A DNA stretch of 64,000 bases from NCBI RefSeq assembly GCF_042643265.1, contig NZ_JBHRRZ010000006.1, positions 1-64,000 on the forward strand, written 5' to 3'. This DNA comes from Virgibacillus_O sediminis. GTDB taxonomy: Bacteria > Bacillota > Bacilli > Bacillales > Amphibacillaceae. The first letter of the stretch is position 1, and each line of letters starts with the position of its first letter. Positions 1 through 7,758 of this stretch are shown piece by piece. The position numbers and the translations under genes are program-made. The notes beneath the pieces were generated by a model that saw only the letters and a program-made list of their open reading frames with translations, was not told where the DNA came from and searched no databases.

Positions 1-740
1 AGAACACGATGGTAACTATGGTTACCGCCGTATCGGCTTGGAGTTCAGGAATAGAGGTATACAAGTAAATCATAAGAAGATACAGCGCATCATGAGGAAA
101 TTGGGACTGAAGGGAAACAAGTTTATGCGGAAATCACGCCGTTATAGTTCCTATAAAGGGACTGTCGGTACCCTGGCCAAGAATCGAATTCGCCGCCGTT
201 TCCATACGAATGTGTGTCATCAGAAGCTGACAACAGACATTACTGAATTCAAGTGTACAAATGGTTTTAAACTCTTCCTCAATCCCATCATGGATATGTA
301 TAACGGAGAGATCCTTTCATACGGAATCAGTATGCGCCCGACACTGGAACTAGTGATGAAGCCACTGGAAGACGCCCTCCAGGTGGTTAAAAAATCAAGA
401 TACCGGACAACTATACACTCTGATCAAGGATGGCATTATCAGCATAGGAAATGGGTCAGCACTCTCAAGGAACACAACGTGTTCCAGAGTATGTCTCGCA
501 AAGGAAACTGTATCGATAATTCACCGATGGAGAATTTCTTTGGACTCATGAAACAGGAAATGTACTATGGAGAGTCTCTTCGTACTTACGAAGATTTAAA
601 AAGGGATATCGAATCTTACATCAATTATTACAATAACAATCGTATTAAACAGAAATTGGCCGGTATGAGTCCGGTTCAGTACCGTCTTCATAACAGCCAA
701 TTAACTGCTTGATATAAAACTCTAACTTTTAGGGGTCACA
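1..740 (+). mobile_element. Right end of an IS3-family (IS150-like) insertion sequence
   Basis: The left edge of the window lies inside the orfB transposase. The transposase stops at 712. It is followed at 721-740 by a sequence whose reverse complement is TGTGACCCCTAAAAGTTAGA. That resembles the terminal inverted repeat of IS150-group elements (TGnnnTGACCCC...AAGTTAGA), so I place the element boundary near 738-740. The left end, orfA and the frameshift region are outside the window, so the target duplication cannot be checked. Confidence 0.7.
2..712 (+). CDS. IS3-family transposase OrfB, 3' part
   Basis: This is the C-terminal catalytic part of an IS3-family transposase. The reading frame is open from base 2 (EHDGNYGYRRIG), before the first possible start codon at 38, so the gene begins outside the window. 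The N-terminal stretch is the HTH_21-type region with the typical GNYGYRRI and 'VNHKKIQRIMRKLGLK' signatures. The rve integrase core follows, with the DDE triad visible as TTDITEF, HSDQGWHY and NSPMENFFG. The end (KLAGMSPVQYR) is typical of full-length OrfB, so the visible part looks intact. It would normally be made as an OrfAB fusion by programmed frameshifting and cuts and joins the IS ends. Family assignment is firm; the subgroup is inferred from the terminal repeat. Confidence 0.93.
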   Translation, partial: EHDGNYGYRRIGLEFRNRGIQVNHKKIQRIMRKLGLKGNKFMRKSRRYSSYKGTVGTLAKNRIRRRFHTNVCHQKLTTDITEFKCTNGFKLFLNPIMDMYNGEILSYGISMRPTLELVMKPLEDALQVVKKSRYRTTIHSDQGWHYQHRKWVSTLKEHNVFQSMSRKGNCIDNSPMENFFGLMKQEMYYGESLRTYEDLKRDIESYINYYNNNRIKQKLAGMSPVQYRLHNSQLTA

Positions 741-917
741 TCAATATCCTCCCGGGTATAGACGCTTTTTTAGCTATCTCCAGTATACCTGCCCTGCTTG
801 TTGCTCTCTCGGCCCTGGGGTACAGTAGAGAACTTTAAGATATAAGGACAAGCCGATGTGCATATATCGTCTATAGGGCGGTTATGTAGCTCAATCACTG
901 TAGAGTGGAGGTGGGGA

Positions 918-1124
918 ATGGCTGGTTGGAGGAAAGGCCACAGAAAGGCAAATGCCGATCAAGGAAAAAAGCGTGAGGTAGCGGGACTTATTATACTAGT
1001 GTTTCTTTTGCTGCTCGCGGGTTTGATTATTGGCAGGTTAGCATTCCTAGAAGATGAGGAGGAAAATATAGAGGGATGGAAAGTTCTACAAATGGAAGAG
1101 GCCGGAAGAACCGGCCTTTTTTAA
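918..1124 (+). CDS. Small single-span membrane protein, unknown function
   Basis: A 68-residue protein of no family I recognise. I chose the ATG at 918 because GGAGGTGGGG lies directly upstream; a longer frame from 858 has no ribosome binding site. The N-terminus is very basic (about residues 3-19, many Lys/Arg). It is followed by one hydrophobic helix (about 22-41, LIILVFLLLLAGLIIG) and a short acidic tail (EDEEEN). This suggests a single-pass membrane protein with a cytoplasmic basic N-terminus. The last codons run through a perfect terminator hairpin (1100-1122), so the transcript should end at the stop codon itself. That makes either a very compact gene or a chance open frame ahead of a terminator. 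It stands alone between the IS end and the convergent fabI. Confidence 0.5.
   Translation: MAGWRKGHRKANADQGKKREVAGLIILVFLLLLAGLIIGRLAFLEDEEENIEGWKVLQMEEAGRTGLF
1100..1122 (+). terminator. Rho-independent terminator inside the 3' end of the small ORF
   Basis: Perfect 6-bp stem GGCCGG / CCGGCC (1100-1105 and 1111-1116) with loop AAGAA, followed by six T. The T run merges with the stop codon of the 68-aa frame at 1122-1124. Confidence 0.85.
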
Positions 1125-1187
1125 CTGAATAGGAAACTATAAATTTTTTCCAGGATGAAAGGTTCCTAATAAACAGGTGTAGCAATC

Positions 1188-1964
1188 TTAGCCGCCAATA
1201 ATATGGAAGCCGGAATCTACATGCAACACTTCTCCAGTAACTCCTCTTGAAAGGTCGCTTATAAAGAATAAGGTGGCATCTCCGACTTGATCTTGGTCTA
1301 CATTGCGCCGGAGCGGAGCAACCTCTTCAATTTTGCCTGCCTTCTCATTAAAACCAGAGACTCCTTTTGCGGACAGAGTGCGGATAGGACCGGCTGAGAC
1401 CGCATTGACCCTGATTCCGTATTTTCCTACATCTTCAGCCAAGTACCTTACGCTGGCCTCTAACGAAGCTTTAGCTACTCCCATGACATTATAATCTTTA
1501 ATTACACGTTCCGCTCCAAGGTAAGTCTGTGTTACAATACTGCCGCCTTCAGTCATTATTTCCTTTGCGGCCCTTGTTACTGCTACGAGGGAATATGCAC
1601 TTATTTCTTGAGCCGTCAGGAAACCATCCCGAGAAGTGTTCGCATACTCTCCTTGCAGTTCCTCTCTGTTGGCAAATGCAACTGAATGGATAACACCATG
1701 GATAACACCGACCTTGTTTTTGATCTCTGTAAAGGCTTCCTGAATACTTTCATCACTCGAGACATCGCATGAGACGATCAATTCTGCTTCTATGTCATTT
1801 TTATCCAGTAGTTTGACCAGTTTGTTATAGGAACGTTCCTGTCTATTTGTAAAGATAAGTTTTGCTCCTGCATTATGTAGAGACTTAGTAATACCCCAAG
1901 CTATACTGCGTTCATTTGCTACTCCCATAATTACAACATTCTTTCCTTCTAATAAACCTGACAT
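1188..1964 (-). CDS. fabI: Enoyl-[acyl-carrier-protein] reductase FabI
   Basis: FabI performs the last step of each fatty-acid elongation cycle, the NAD(P)H-dependent reduction of trans-2-enoyl-ACP, in the cytoplasm. At 258 residues it has the usual family length. The Rossmann start is visible (KNVVIMGVANERSIAWGI). So are the FabI-type active-site residues: Tyr148, Tyr158 and Lys165 in the arrangement Y-x9-Y-x6-K (QTYLGAERVIKDYNVMGVAK). The start ATG at 1964 is preceded by GGAGGTG. The gene is monocistronic, converges on the small ORF at 918, and is read away from the tRNA cluster. In Bacillus the gene belongs to the FapR lipid regulon. An interrupted repeat TACCT...AGGTA at 1998-2016 sits in its upstream region, but it does not clearly match the FapR consensus as I know it. 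FabI is the usual triclosan target. Confidence 0.96.
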   Translation of the reverse strand: MSGLLEGKNVVIMGVANERSIAWGITKSLHNAGAKLIFTNRQERSYNKLVKLLDKNDIEAELIVSCDVSSDESIQEAFTEIKNKVGVIHGVIHSVAFANREELQGEYANTSRDGFLTAQEISAYSLVAVTRAAKEIMTEGGSIVTQTYLGAERVIKDYNVMGVAKASLEASVRYLAEDVGKYGIRVNAVSAGPIRTLSAKGVSGFNEKAGKIEEVAPLRRNVDQDQVGDATLFFISDLSRGVTGEVLHVDSGFHIIGG

Positions 1965-2308
1965 GCTTGCACCTCCAAATTATTCTTCTGTACATTATAC
2001 CTAAATATTAAAGGTAAAGAAATATATAGTATCCCAAATTCCTTTTGTTAACATACCAGAACTAAAAAACCTGGAAATATTATAAATGTACCGGAAAGGT
2101 TCTTTTGCGCTGCAGAGACTTGTGATCAAACGGACAGCAGACAGGCAGGGTTGCCCCCCTTTCCTAGCAAGGAACATGCGATCCCATAAGCAGAGGCAAA
2201 GAGTCTTGTTATTCGCTGGTATTGTACATATCCATTCCTGCTTTGAAAGGCAAATTACTTAAAGTTTTATACTTTTTCTATAAAAATAAAAAAAGTTTCA
2301 TTTACCCC
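1965..2308. other. Intergenic region upstream of fabI and the tRNA array
   Basis: About 340 bases without a credible gene. On the minus strand a -10-like TATAAT (complement of about 1992-1997) lies just after a TACCT-N9-AGGTA repeat (1998-2016), which would put a regulator site between -35 and -10 of fabI. The remainder up to the tRNA promoter shows no feature I can support. Confidence 0.4.
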
Positions 2309-2337
2309 TTTACAAATGTTCCATATCGGGTTATACT
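2309..2337 (+). promoter_or_regulatory. Promoter of the tRNA operon
   Basis: TTTACA (2309-2314), a 17-bp spacer and TATACT (2332-2337) form a good SigA promoter. It ends about 37 bases before the first tRNA, as expected for a short 5' leader removed by RNase P. Confidence 0.7.
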
Positions 2338-2374
2338 AAATTTCGTCAGTTTGCGACAGAGATTATTAAAAACT

Positions 2375-2449
2375 GGCCCGTTGGTCAAGTGGTTAAGACA
2401 CCGCCCTTTCACGGCGGTAACACGGGTTCGAATCCCGTACGGGTCACCA
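2375..2449 (+). tRNA. tRNA-Glu (anticodon TTC)
   Basis: A 75-base cloverleaf. Acceptor GGCCCGT pairs with ACGGGTC (one G-T), the anticodon loop is CTTTCAC, the T-loop is GGTTCGAATCC, and the CCA end is encoded. First of six tRNAs in the array. Confidence 0.97.
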
Positions 2450-2453
2450 ATAT

Positions 2454-2529
2454 GGAGGATTAGCTCAGCTGGGAGAGCACCTGCCTTACAAGCAGGGGGT
2501 CGCAGGTTCGAGCCCTGCATCCTCCACCA
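2454..2529 (+). tRNA. tRNA-Val (anticodon TAC)
   Basis: A 76-base cloverleaf with acceptor GGAGGAT/ATCCTCC, anticodon stem CCTGC/GCAGG around loop CTTACAA, T-loop GGTTCGAGCC, and encoded CCA. It lies 4 bases after tRNA-Glu. Confidence 0.97.
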
Positions 2530-2531
2530 TT

Positions 2532-2607
<76 letters not shown>

Positions 2608-2649
2608 TTTTTTATGTTTAAAATCAACTGAATTGGTCACAATACTTAC

Positions 2650-2734
2650 GGAGGGGTAGCGAAGTGGCTAAACGCGGCGGACTGTAAATCCGCTCCCTCA
2701 GGGTTCGGGAGTTCGAATCTCTCCCCCTCCACCA
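2650..2734 (+). tRNA. tRNA-Tyr (anticodon GTA)
   Basis: An 85-base class II tRNA with a long variable arm (CTCCCTCAGGGTTCGGGAG region), acceptor GGAGGGG/CCCCTCC, anticodon stem GCGGA/TCCGC around loop CTGTAAA, and encoded CCA. Confidence 0.97.
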
Positions 2735-2745
2735 TTTCATAGTGT

Positions 2746-2820
2746 TGGGCTATAGCCAAGCGGTAAGGCATCGGGTTTTGATCCCGTGTACCCCAGGTTC
2801 GAATCCTGGTAGCCCAGCCA
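2746..2820 (+). tRNA. tRNA-Gln (anticodon TTG)
   Basis: A 75-base cloverleaf with acceptor TGGGCTA/TAGCCCA, anticodon loop TTTTGAT, T-stem CCAGG/CCTGG and encoded CCA. Confidence 0.97.
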
Positions 2821-2862
2821 CTTTTTTTTATTTTCAGGGATCTTTTTATTAATTTATTTTAG

Positions 2863-2935
2863 GAGCCATTAGCTCAGCCGGCAGAGCATCTGACTTTTAA
2901 TCAGAGGGTCGGAGGTTCGAATCCTCCATGGCTCA
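2863..2935 (+). tRNA. tRNA-Lys (anticodon TTT), no encoded CCA
   Basis: Acceptor GAGCCAT/ATGGCTC, anticodon stem TCTGA/TCAGA around loop CTTTTAA, T-loop GGTTCGAATCC. The bases after the discriminator A are TTA, not CCA, unlike the five tRNAs before it, so CCA must be added after transcription. It is separated from tRNA-Gln by 42 AT-rich bases. Confidence 0.96.
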
Positions 2936-2971
2936 TTACTTCTTAGACATCCAATATATAAGATTTTAGAA

Positions 2972-3007
2972 TAAACAAGGCTTGTGTCATAACAGCCTTG
3001 TTTATTT
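2972..3007 (+). terminator. Terminator of the tRNA operon
   Basis: Perfect 11-bp stem TAAACAAGGCT / AGCCTTGTTTA (2972-2982 and 2994-3004) followed by a short T-rich stretch (TTTATTTG). Confidence 0.8.
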
Positions 3008-3111
3008 GCATTTCAAGCTGTTTTTAAACATAATAGATAAAGTATTGCTGACTGGGATAGACAGTCTACTCGCAATTTTCCATATGCTGTCTCGCTGCTC
3101 TGTATATTTCA

Positions 3112-3142
3112 TTGAAACAGATGGATGAATACGTGTTATAAT
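3112..3142 (+). promoter_or_regulatory. Probable promoter of the mevalonate operon
   Basis: TTGAAA (3112-3117) and a perfect TATAAT (3137-3142) are separated by 19 bp, slightly longer than ideal. It lies 80 bases ahead of the mvaA start, after the tRNA terminator. Confidence 0.55.
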
Positions 3143-3222
3143 ATGCTTATATGAGCACTTCTGAGCAAATGAATGTTGATTTGTATATAGAATTATCTAC
3201 ATGATAAAAAGGATGGTCGAGG

Positions 3223-4512
3223 ATGGAAACTTCTAGGATTCCCGGTTTTTATAACAAGCCAATAGAGGAGCGCAGAGAGCTATTGGCAGAATTGGCTGCA
3301 TTAGATGAAGCTGAAGCAGCCGTCTTATCATCCGGTGAACCATTACCGGCAGCAACTGCCGATAAGATGATTGAGAATGTCATTGGAACTTTTCCCCTGC
3401 CGCTTGGTTTAGGATTGAATTTCCTTATAAACGGGAAAGAATATGTAGTACCGATGGCGGTTGAGGAACCATCTGTTGTTGCTTCAGCCAGCCATATTGC
3501 GAAAATTGTGCGGAGTGCCGGAGGATTTACTACAAAAACGACTGATAGGGTAATGATAGGACAGATTCAAGTAGTAGGCGCCCCGGACATTCAGGCAGCA
3601 AAAAAGGAATTGCTTTCCCAAAAGGCCGTTTTGCTTCAAGGTGCCAATGATGCCTATCCAAGTATCGTCGCCAGAGGGGGCGGAGCAGAGGACCTCGAAG
3701 TAAGAATTCTCAATGAACATTCCGATTCAAGGTACGGGCAAATGCTCGTGCTCCACATATATATAAATACATGTGATGCCATGGGAGCAAACATCATCAA
3801 TACTATGGTCGAATCCCTGGCCCCGGTTGTGGAGGATATGACGAAGGGAAAGGTATATCTGCGCATTCTGTCCAATTATGCAGATAAATGCCTTGCGAAA
3901 GCACAGTGTGTAATTCCTCCGGATTTATTGTCCACAGGAGAATACTCTGGAGAAGAAGTGCGGGACGGTGTAGTGAGCGCCTTTGAATTCGCTGATTCTG
4001 ATCCCTATCGGGCAGTTACACACAATAAAGGAATCATGAATGGAATCGATCCGGTTGTAATAGCCACTGGAAACGATTGGCGCGCTGTGGAAGCTGGTGC
4101 ACATGCTTATGCTGCCCGGAATGGCTATTATGGTTCGATGACAAAATGGTCGGCGGATAAGAATGGAAACCTTGTGGGTGAACTTGAATTGCCGATGGCT
4201 GTAGGCTCTGTTGGAGGATCGATTGGTGTCCACCCAGTTTCTAAAACAGCTCTTAAGATTCTTGATATCGAATCTGCCAGCGAATTGGCTGAAGTGATCG
4301 TTGCTGTAGGGCTGGCGCAAAACCTTGGGGCATTGAAAGCACTAGTTACAGAAGGAATCCAAAAAGGCCATATGGCTTTACATTCTCGCTCTGTTGCGAT
4401 AGCAGCAGGGGCTTCTGGGGAGATGATAGATATGATTGCAGAACAGTTGATCCAAGCAAAAGATATCCGTGTCGGAAAAGCTAAAGAATTGGTGGAAAAG
4501 AATAAAAAATGA
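3223..4512 (+). CDS. mvaA: Hydroxymethylglutaryl-CoA reductase, class II
   Basis: This enzyme reduces HMG-CoA to mevalonate, the committed step of the mevalonate route to isoprenoids. It is a soluble class II enzyme of 429 residues without membrane segments. Visible motifs are ENVIG (51-55), the catalytic Glu in AVEEPSVVA (81-82), the nucleotide-binding DAMGAN (185-190), Lys269, Asp285 in GNDWR, and the catalytic His383 in KGHMALH. All sit within a few residues of their Pseudomonas mevalonii counterparts. Class II enzymes were first seen as catabolic, but with three mevalonate-to-IPP genes directly downstream a biosynthetic role is the natural reading. It overlaps the next gene by 4 bases (ATGA). 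HMG-CoA synthase (mvaS) is not in the window. Confidence 0.95.
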   Translation: METSRIPGFYNKPIEERRELLAELAALDEAEAAVLSSGEPLPAATADKMIENVIGTFPLPLGLGLNFLINGKEYVVPMAVEEPSVVASASHIAKIVRSAGGFTTKTTDRVMIGQIQVVGAPDIQAAKKELLSQKAVLLQGANDAYPSIVARGGGAEDLEVRILNEHSDSRYGQMLVLHIYINTCDAMGANIINTMVESLAPVVEDMTKGKVYLRILSNYADKCLAKAQCVIPPDLLSTGEYSGEEVRDGVVSAFEFADSDPYRAVTHNKGIMNGIDPVVIATGNDWRAVEAGAHAYAARNGYYGSMTKWSADKNGNLVGELELPMAVGSVGGSIGVHPVSKTALKILDIESASELAEVIVAVGLAQNLGALKALVTEGIQKGHMALHSRSVAIAAGASGEMIDMIAEQLIQAKDIRVGKAKELVEKNKK

Positions 4513-5468
4513 ACATACAAAATGTAGCTTCAGAACAAACAGCAATAGGTATAGCTCACAGCAAATTGATCTTGATTGGCGAGCATGCGGTTGTACACGG
4601 ACAACCAGCCATCGCCATTCCATTTCCACTCGTTGGTGTGGAATCGGTTGTCGAATACGTACCTGGTTCTGTCAAACTGGACAGTTCTTTTTACCATGGC
4701 CCAATCGATTCTGTACCCGAGAATTTGAATGGAATAGCCAATTGTATCAAAGAGACACTTGATTATCTGGGACTTCCTTCCCGTGATCTATTGATCCGGA
4801 TCAATTCTTCCATTCCTCACGGGAAAGGGCTTGGCTCCAGTGCGTCTGTCGCCGTCTCCATAGTACGCTCCCTTTTCTCTTATGCTGAAGAGGAATATAC
4901 AAACGATACGCTTCTAAAATTGGCGGATGTTGCGGAGACATATGCCCATGGCTCGCCAAGCGGGATTGATACCCTTACCATAACGTCTGAAACACCCGTA
5001 TGGTATGAGAAGGAAAAACCAATTGATTTCATTGAGCTGAGTGAGGACTTTCACTTTGTGGTAGCTGATTCGGGAAGAATCGGGGATACCCGTTTAGCTG
5101 TAGAGTCTGTAGCCAATCTGTTGAGAACCGCACCAAGGCGTTTTCAGCGAAAATTGGATCGGATTGGAGAACTGACTCATCAGGCAAAGCATGCACTTGA
5201 GAAGGCCGGCAAGCATTTCCTCGGTCAAATGCTTAATGAAGCGCAAAAAGAGTTGGAAGCGTTAGGTGTCAGTGATGCAGGCCTTAACAAACTCATTTAT
5301 TTTGCAAGGCAGGAGGGTGCTTTGGGTGCCAAGCTTACTGGCGGTGGCAATGGAGGATGCATTATCGCTCTTGCGCGAAATGAAGTTCATTCCAGGCAAC
5401 TCGCTGAAAAGTTAAGGAAAGTCGGTGCCCATGCCGTCTGGCCGTTTGTATTGAAGAAAGATCATTAG
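4509..5468 (+). CDS. mvk: Mevalonate kinase
   Basis: A cytoplasmic GHMP-superfamily kinase that phosphorylates mevalonate with ATP, second step of the operon's pathway. The 319-residue protein shows the substrate motif IGEHAVVHGQPA (about 24-34) and the ATP-binding loop PHGKGLGSSASVA (103-115). It also has the catalytic-type Asp154 in GSPSGIDT and the C-terminal KLTGGGNGGC glycine loop. Start ATG 4509 overlaps the mvaA stop (ATGA), indicating translational coupling. Length and motif order match bacterial MvaK1. Confidence 0.94.
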   Translation: MNIQNVASEQTAIGIAHSKLILIGEHAVVHGQPAIAIPFPLVGVESVVEYVPGSVKLDSSFYHGPIDSVPENLNGIANCIKETLDYLGLPSRDLLIRINSSIPHGKGLGSSASVAVSIVRSLFSYAEEEYTNDTLLKLADVAETYAHGSPSGIDTLTITSETPVWYEKEKPIDFIELSEDFHFVVADSGRIGDTRLAVESVANLLRTAPRRFQRKLDRIGELTHQAKHALEKAGKHFLGQMLNEAQKELEALGVSDAGLNKLIYFARQEGALGAKLTGGGNGGCIIALARNEVHSRQLAEKLRKVGAHAVWPFVLKKDH

Positions 5469-5499
5469 GATCAGTGACAGAAAGGTGCAGAGAATTAAT

Positions 5500-6477
5500 A
5501 TGAAGGCTACCGCAAGAGCACATACAAATATTGCTTTAATTAAATACTGGGGGAAGCGCAATGAGCAGATTATACTGCCCACCAACAGCAGCCTTTCCCT
5601 TACGTTAGATGGCTTTTATACGACCACTACGGTTGAATTTAAGGAGGAATTGGCAAAGGATACCTTCTACCTAAATGATGAACCGGTCAAAGGGGAGCAG
5701 TATTCGCGAGTTGCCAAATTTCTCAACCTGATACGTCGTACAGCCGGAAATGAGCAATTGTATGCGGAAGTACGGTCAATTAATGAAGTGCCTACTGCAG
5801 CAGGGTTTGCATCTTCCGCATCGGGTTTTGCTGCCCTTGCTGCAGCCGGGACCAAAGCTGCTGGAGTGGACATGAGCAACCAGGAGCTTTCCAAACTTAC
5901 CCGCCAAGGATCCGGTTCAGCCTGCCGGTCCATTTTTGGAGGCTTTGCCGAATGGCGGATGGGAAATAGAGCAGACGGCTCGGATTCTCATGCCGTTCAA
6001 GTAGCCCCCCAAGATCACTGGGATATCCGTGTAGCAGCTGTAGTGTTAAATGAAACAATGAAAGAGGTCTCGAGCCGAGAGGGGATGAAACGTACTGTTG
6101 ATACTTCCCCTTTTTATTCCGGTTGGATAGACAGCATCCCAAATGATCTCAAGGAAATAAAAGCAGGCATTTCTGTAAGAGACTTTGAGAAGGTAGGTCA
6201 GATTGCCGAAGCGAACTGTCTCAAAATGCATGCTACGACATTAGGAGCGAATCCTCCTTTTACCTATTGGCTTGATACAACAATGACAGTAATGCAGACA
6301 GTCCGGGAAATGAGGAAATCAGGTATACCAGCTTATTTCACCATAGATGCCGGTCCTAATGTCAAAGTGCTGTATCTTCCTCAATATGAAGAAAAAATTC
6401 AACAAATATTAAGTGATATTGAAGGGGTAACGGATGTGCGATTAAGCAAAGTCGGGCAGGGTATTACCTATTTATAG
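5500..6477 (+). CDS. mvaD: Diphosphomevalonate decarboxylase
   Basis: This enzyme converts mevalonate diphosphate to isopentenyl diphosphate by ATP-dependent decarboxylation. Family signatures are AHTNIALIKYWGKR at the N-terminus, PTNSSLSLTL, AGFASSASGFAAL (GHMP ATP loop), GSGSACRSIFGGF (with the conserved Arg), and DAGPNVKVL near the C-terminus (conserved Asp). I prefer the ATG at 5500 (MKATARAHTN, 325 aa). Homologues start here and AAGGTG lies upstream; a GTG at 5485 would add five residues. In the pathway it follows mvaK2, but in gene order it precedes it, 3 bases upstream. Confidence 0.94.
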   Translation: MKATARAHTNIALIKYWGKRNEQIILPTNSSLSLTLDGFYTTTTVEFKEELAKDTFYLNDEPVKGEQYSRVAKFLNLIRRTAGNEQLYAEVRSINEVPTAAGFASSASGFAALAAAGTKAAGVDMSNQELSKLTRQGSGSACRSIFGGFAEWRMGNRADGSDSHAVQVAPQDHWDIRVAAVVLNETMKEVSSREGMKRTVDTSPFYSGWIDSIPNDLKEIKAGISVRDFEKVGQIAEANCLKMHATTLGANPPFTYWLDTTMTVMQTVREMRKSGIPAYFTIDAGPNVKVLYLPQYEEKIQQILSDIEGVTDVRLSKVGQGITYL

Positions 6478-6489
6478 GAGATGAATGTT

Positions 6490-7593
6490 TTGTCCCATAC
6501 ATCAATGACTTTAAAAGTCCCCGGCAAACTGATGGTTGCCGGAGAGTTCGCGGTATTGGAGCCGCATCACCATCTCGTAGTTATGGCGGTAGACCGATTT
6601 GTATACGCCAATATCGAATCAACTGACATGAACCTTCTTTCGTTACAGGACTATCAATTGCATGATCTCTTTTGGAAGGTGGAAAAGGGTCGGGTATCTA
6701 TTGACTCGACTGATCCCCGCACTAAGTTTGTCGAAGATGCAATGAGCATGGCCCTGACTTACTTGAGGGAGAATTCCTTTGTTCCAGCCCCCTTTAAATT
6801 ATCAATAAAAAGCGAGCTGGATGATGAATCCGGAGTAAAATACGGTCTTGGTTCCAGTGCTGCGGTCGTCACTGCGGTCATCTCTTCGGTATTGAATCAT
6901 GTGATGGCAGAGGCTCCATCCAAGGAGCTTGTCTTTAAACTGGCCGCTATGTCTCATGTCAAAACCCAGGGAAATGGGTCTGGAGCAGATGTTGCCGCTT
7001 CAGCCTATGGGGGATTCCTCCAATATACATCGTTTCAAGCAGAATGGCTGAATGAGCAGCTTGAGAAGGCCGAAACTGTTTCCGGGTTATTGGAGGACGA
7101 GTGGATTTATTTTTCCTCGAAGGCCATTACTATGCCTGAGGAGATATATGTATGCATTGGCTGGACAGGAAAACCGGCTTCTACAAAAAAGCTGGTAGAT
7201 GAAATAGTGAAATTAAAATCTGACGCACCTGAGGTGTATGGGAAGTTCCTGAGCGATAGTGAGACAGCTGTCGATGAATTCTTGACGGGTATGAATCAAA
7301 GGGATATCCCTAAGCTTTTAAAAGGGGTAAAGATGAACAGAACGGCGCTGGCACAGATTGGTGGTTATGCGGGGGTTGAAATTGAGACCCGGCTGCTGGG
7401 CAAGCTCTGTGATCTCGCCGAGGAGCATGGAGGAGCCGGAAAGCCATCAGGCGCAGGTGGAGGAGATTGCGGAATAGCATTCATGCCTTCAAAAGGCCAG
7501 GCGGAAAGGCTAATAGAGGCCTGGACAGCTGCAGGAATAAAACCATTGTCTATCCACCCTTACGATTGTGGTGCTGAAATAATAGGAAATTAG
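6490..7593 (+). CDS. mvaK2: Phosphomevalonate kinase
   Basis: A GHMP kinase that phosphorylates 5-phosphomevalonate to the diphosphate. Visible motifs are KVPGKLMVAGEFAVLEP at the N-terminus, KYGLGSSAAVVTA (ATP loop), the substrate-binding GNGSGADVAASAYGG, and the GAGGGDCGIAF glycine loop near the end. The ribosome binding site AGGAG (6476-6480) directly abuts an ATG at 6481 but lies 9 bases before an in-frame TTG at 6490. I therefore prefer the TTG start (367 aa); the ATG would give 370 aa. It is the last gene of the operon and is followed by a strong terminator. No IPP isomerase gene follows, so that step is encoded elsewhere. Confidence 0.93.
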   Translation: MSHTSMTLKVPGKLMVAGEFAVLEPHHHLVVMAVDRFVYANIESTDMNLLSLQDYQLHDLFWKVEKGRVSIDSTDPRTKFVEDAMSMALTYLRENSFVPAPFKLSIKSELDDESGVKYGLGSSAAVVTAVISSVLNHVMAEAPSKELVFKLAAMSHVKTQGNGSGADVAASAYGGFLQYTSFQAEWLNEQLEKAETVSGLLEDEWIYFSSKAITMPEEIYVCIGWTGKPASTKKLVDEIVKLKSDAPEVYGKFLSDSETAVDEFLTGMNQRDIPKLLKGVKMNRTALAQIGGYAGVEIETRLLGKLCDLAEEHGGAGKPSGAGGGDCGIAFMPSKGQAERLIEAWTAAGIKPLSIHPYDCGAEIIGN

Positions 7594-7615
7594 CAGGCGT
7601 ATGCCTGCTTTTTTT
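7592..7615 (+). terminator. Terminator of the mevalonate operon
   Basis: Stem AGCAGGC / GCCTGCT (7592-7598 and 7603-7609), GTAT loop and seven T. It overlaps the stop codon of mvaK2. Confidence 0.9.
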
Positions 7616-7679
7616 CATTAATTAAGAAATTAAAAACAATGTTAATGTGCTTCTATTCCCCATTTCCTGACTACTGTAA

Positions 7680-7693
7680 TGCATAGTTATGCA
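7680..7693. promoter_or_regulatory. Candidate ArgR/AhrC box upstream of arginase
   Basis: TGCAT-AGTT-ATGCA is a perfect inverted repeat with 5-bp arms and a 4-bp spacer, the geometry of the ARG box (TGAAT-N4-ATTCA). It differs from that consensus by one symmetric substitution. It is centred about 56 bases upstream of the predicted transcription start of arginase, a position suited to an activator. Binding by AhrC is inferred. Confidence 0.5.
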
Positions 7694-7706
7694 AAAAAAT
7701 GTTCAG

Positions 7707-7736
7707 TTGAGTCATGGAATAGTTTTTGTCTACAAT
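7707..7736 (+). promoter_or_regulatory. Probable rocF promoter
   Basis: TTGAGT (7707-7712), 18-bp spacer and TACAAT (7731-7736). It would give a leader of only about 16 bases before the start codon. No -24/-12 (SigL) element was seen. Confidence 0.55.
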
Positions 7737-7758
7737 AAGTGAATAAGGAGGGATGGTC

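Noticed and set aside
1965..2041. FapR operator upstream of fabI
   Set aside because: The TACCT-N9-AGGTA repeat does not match the known FapR consensus well enough to name it.
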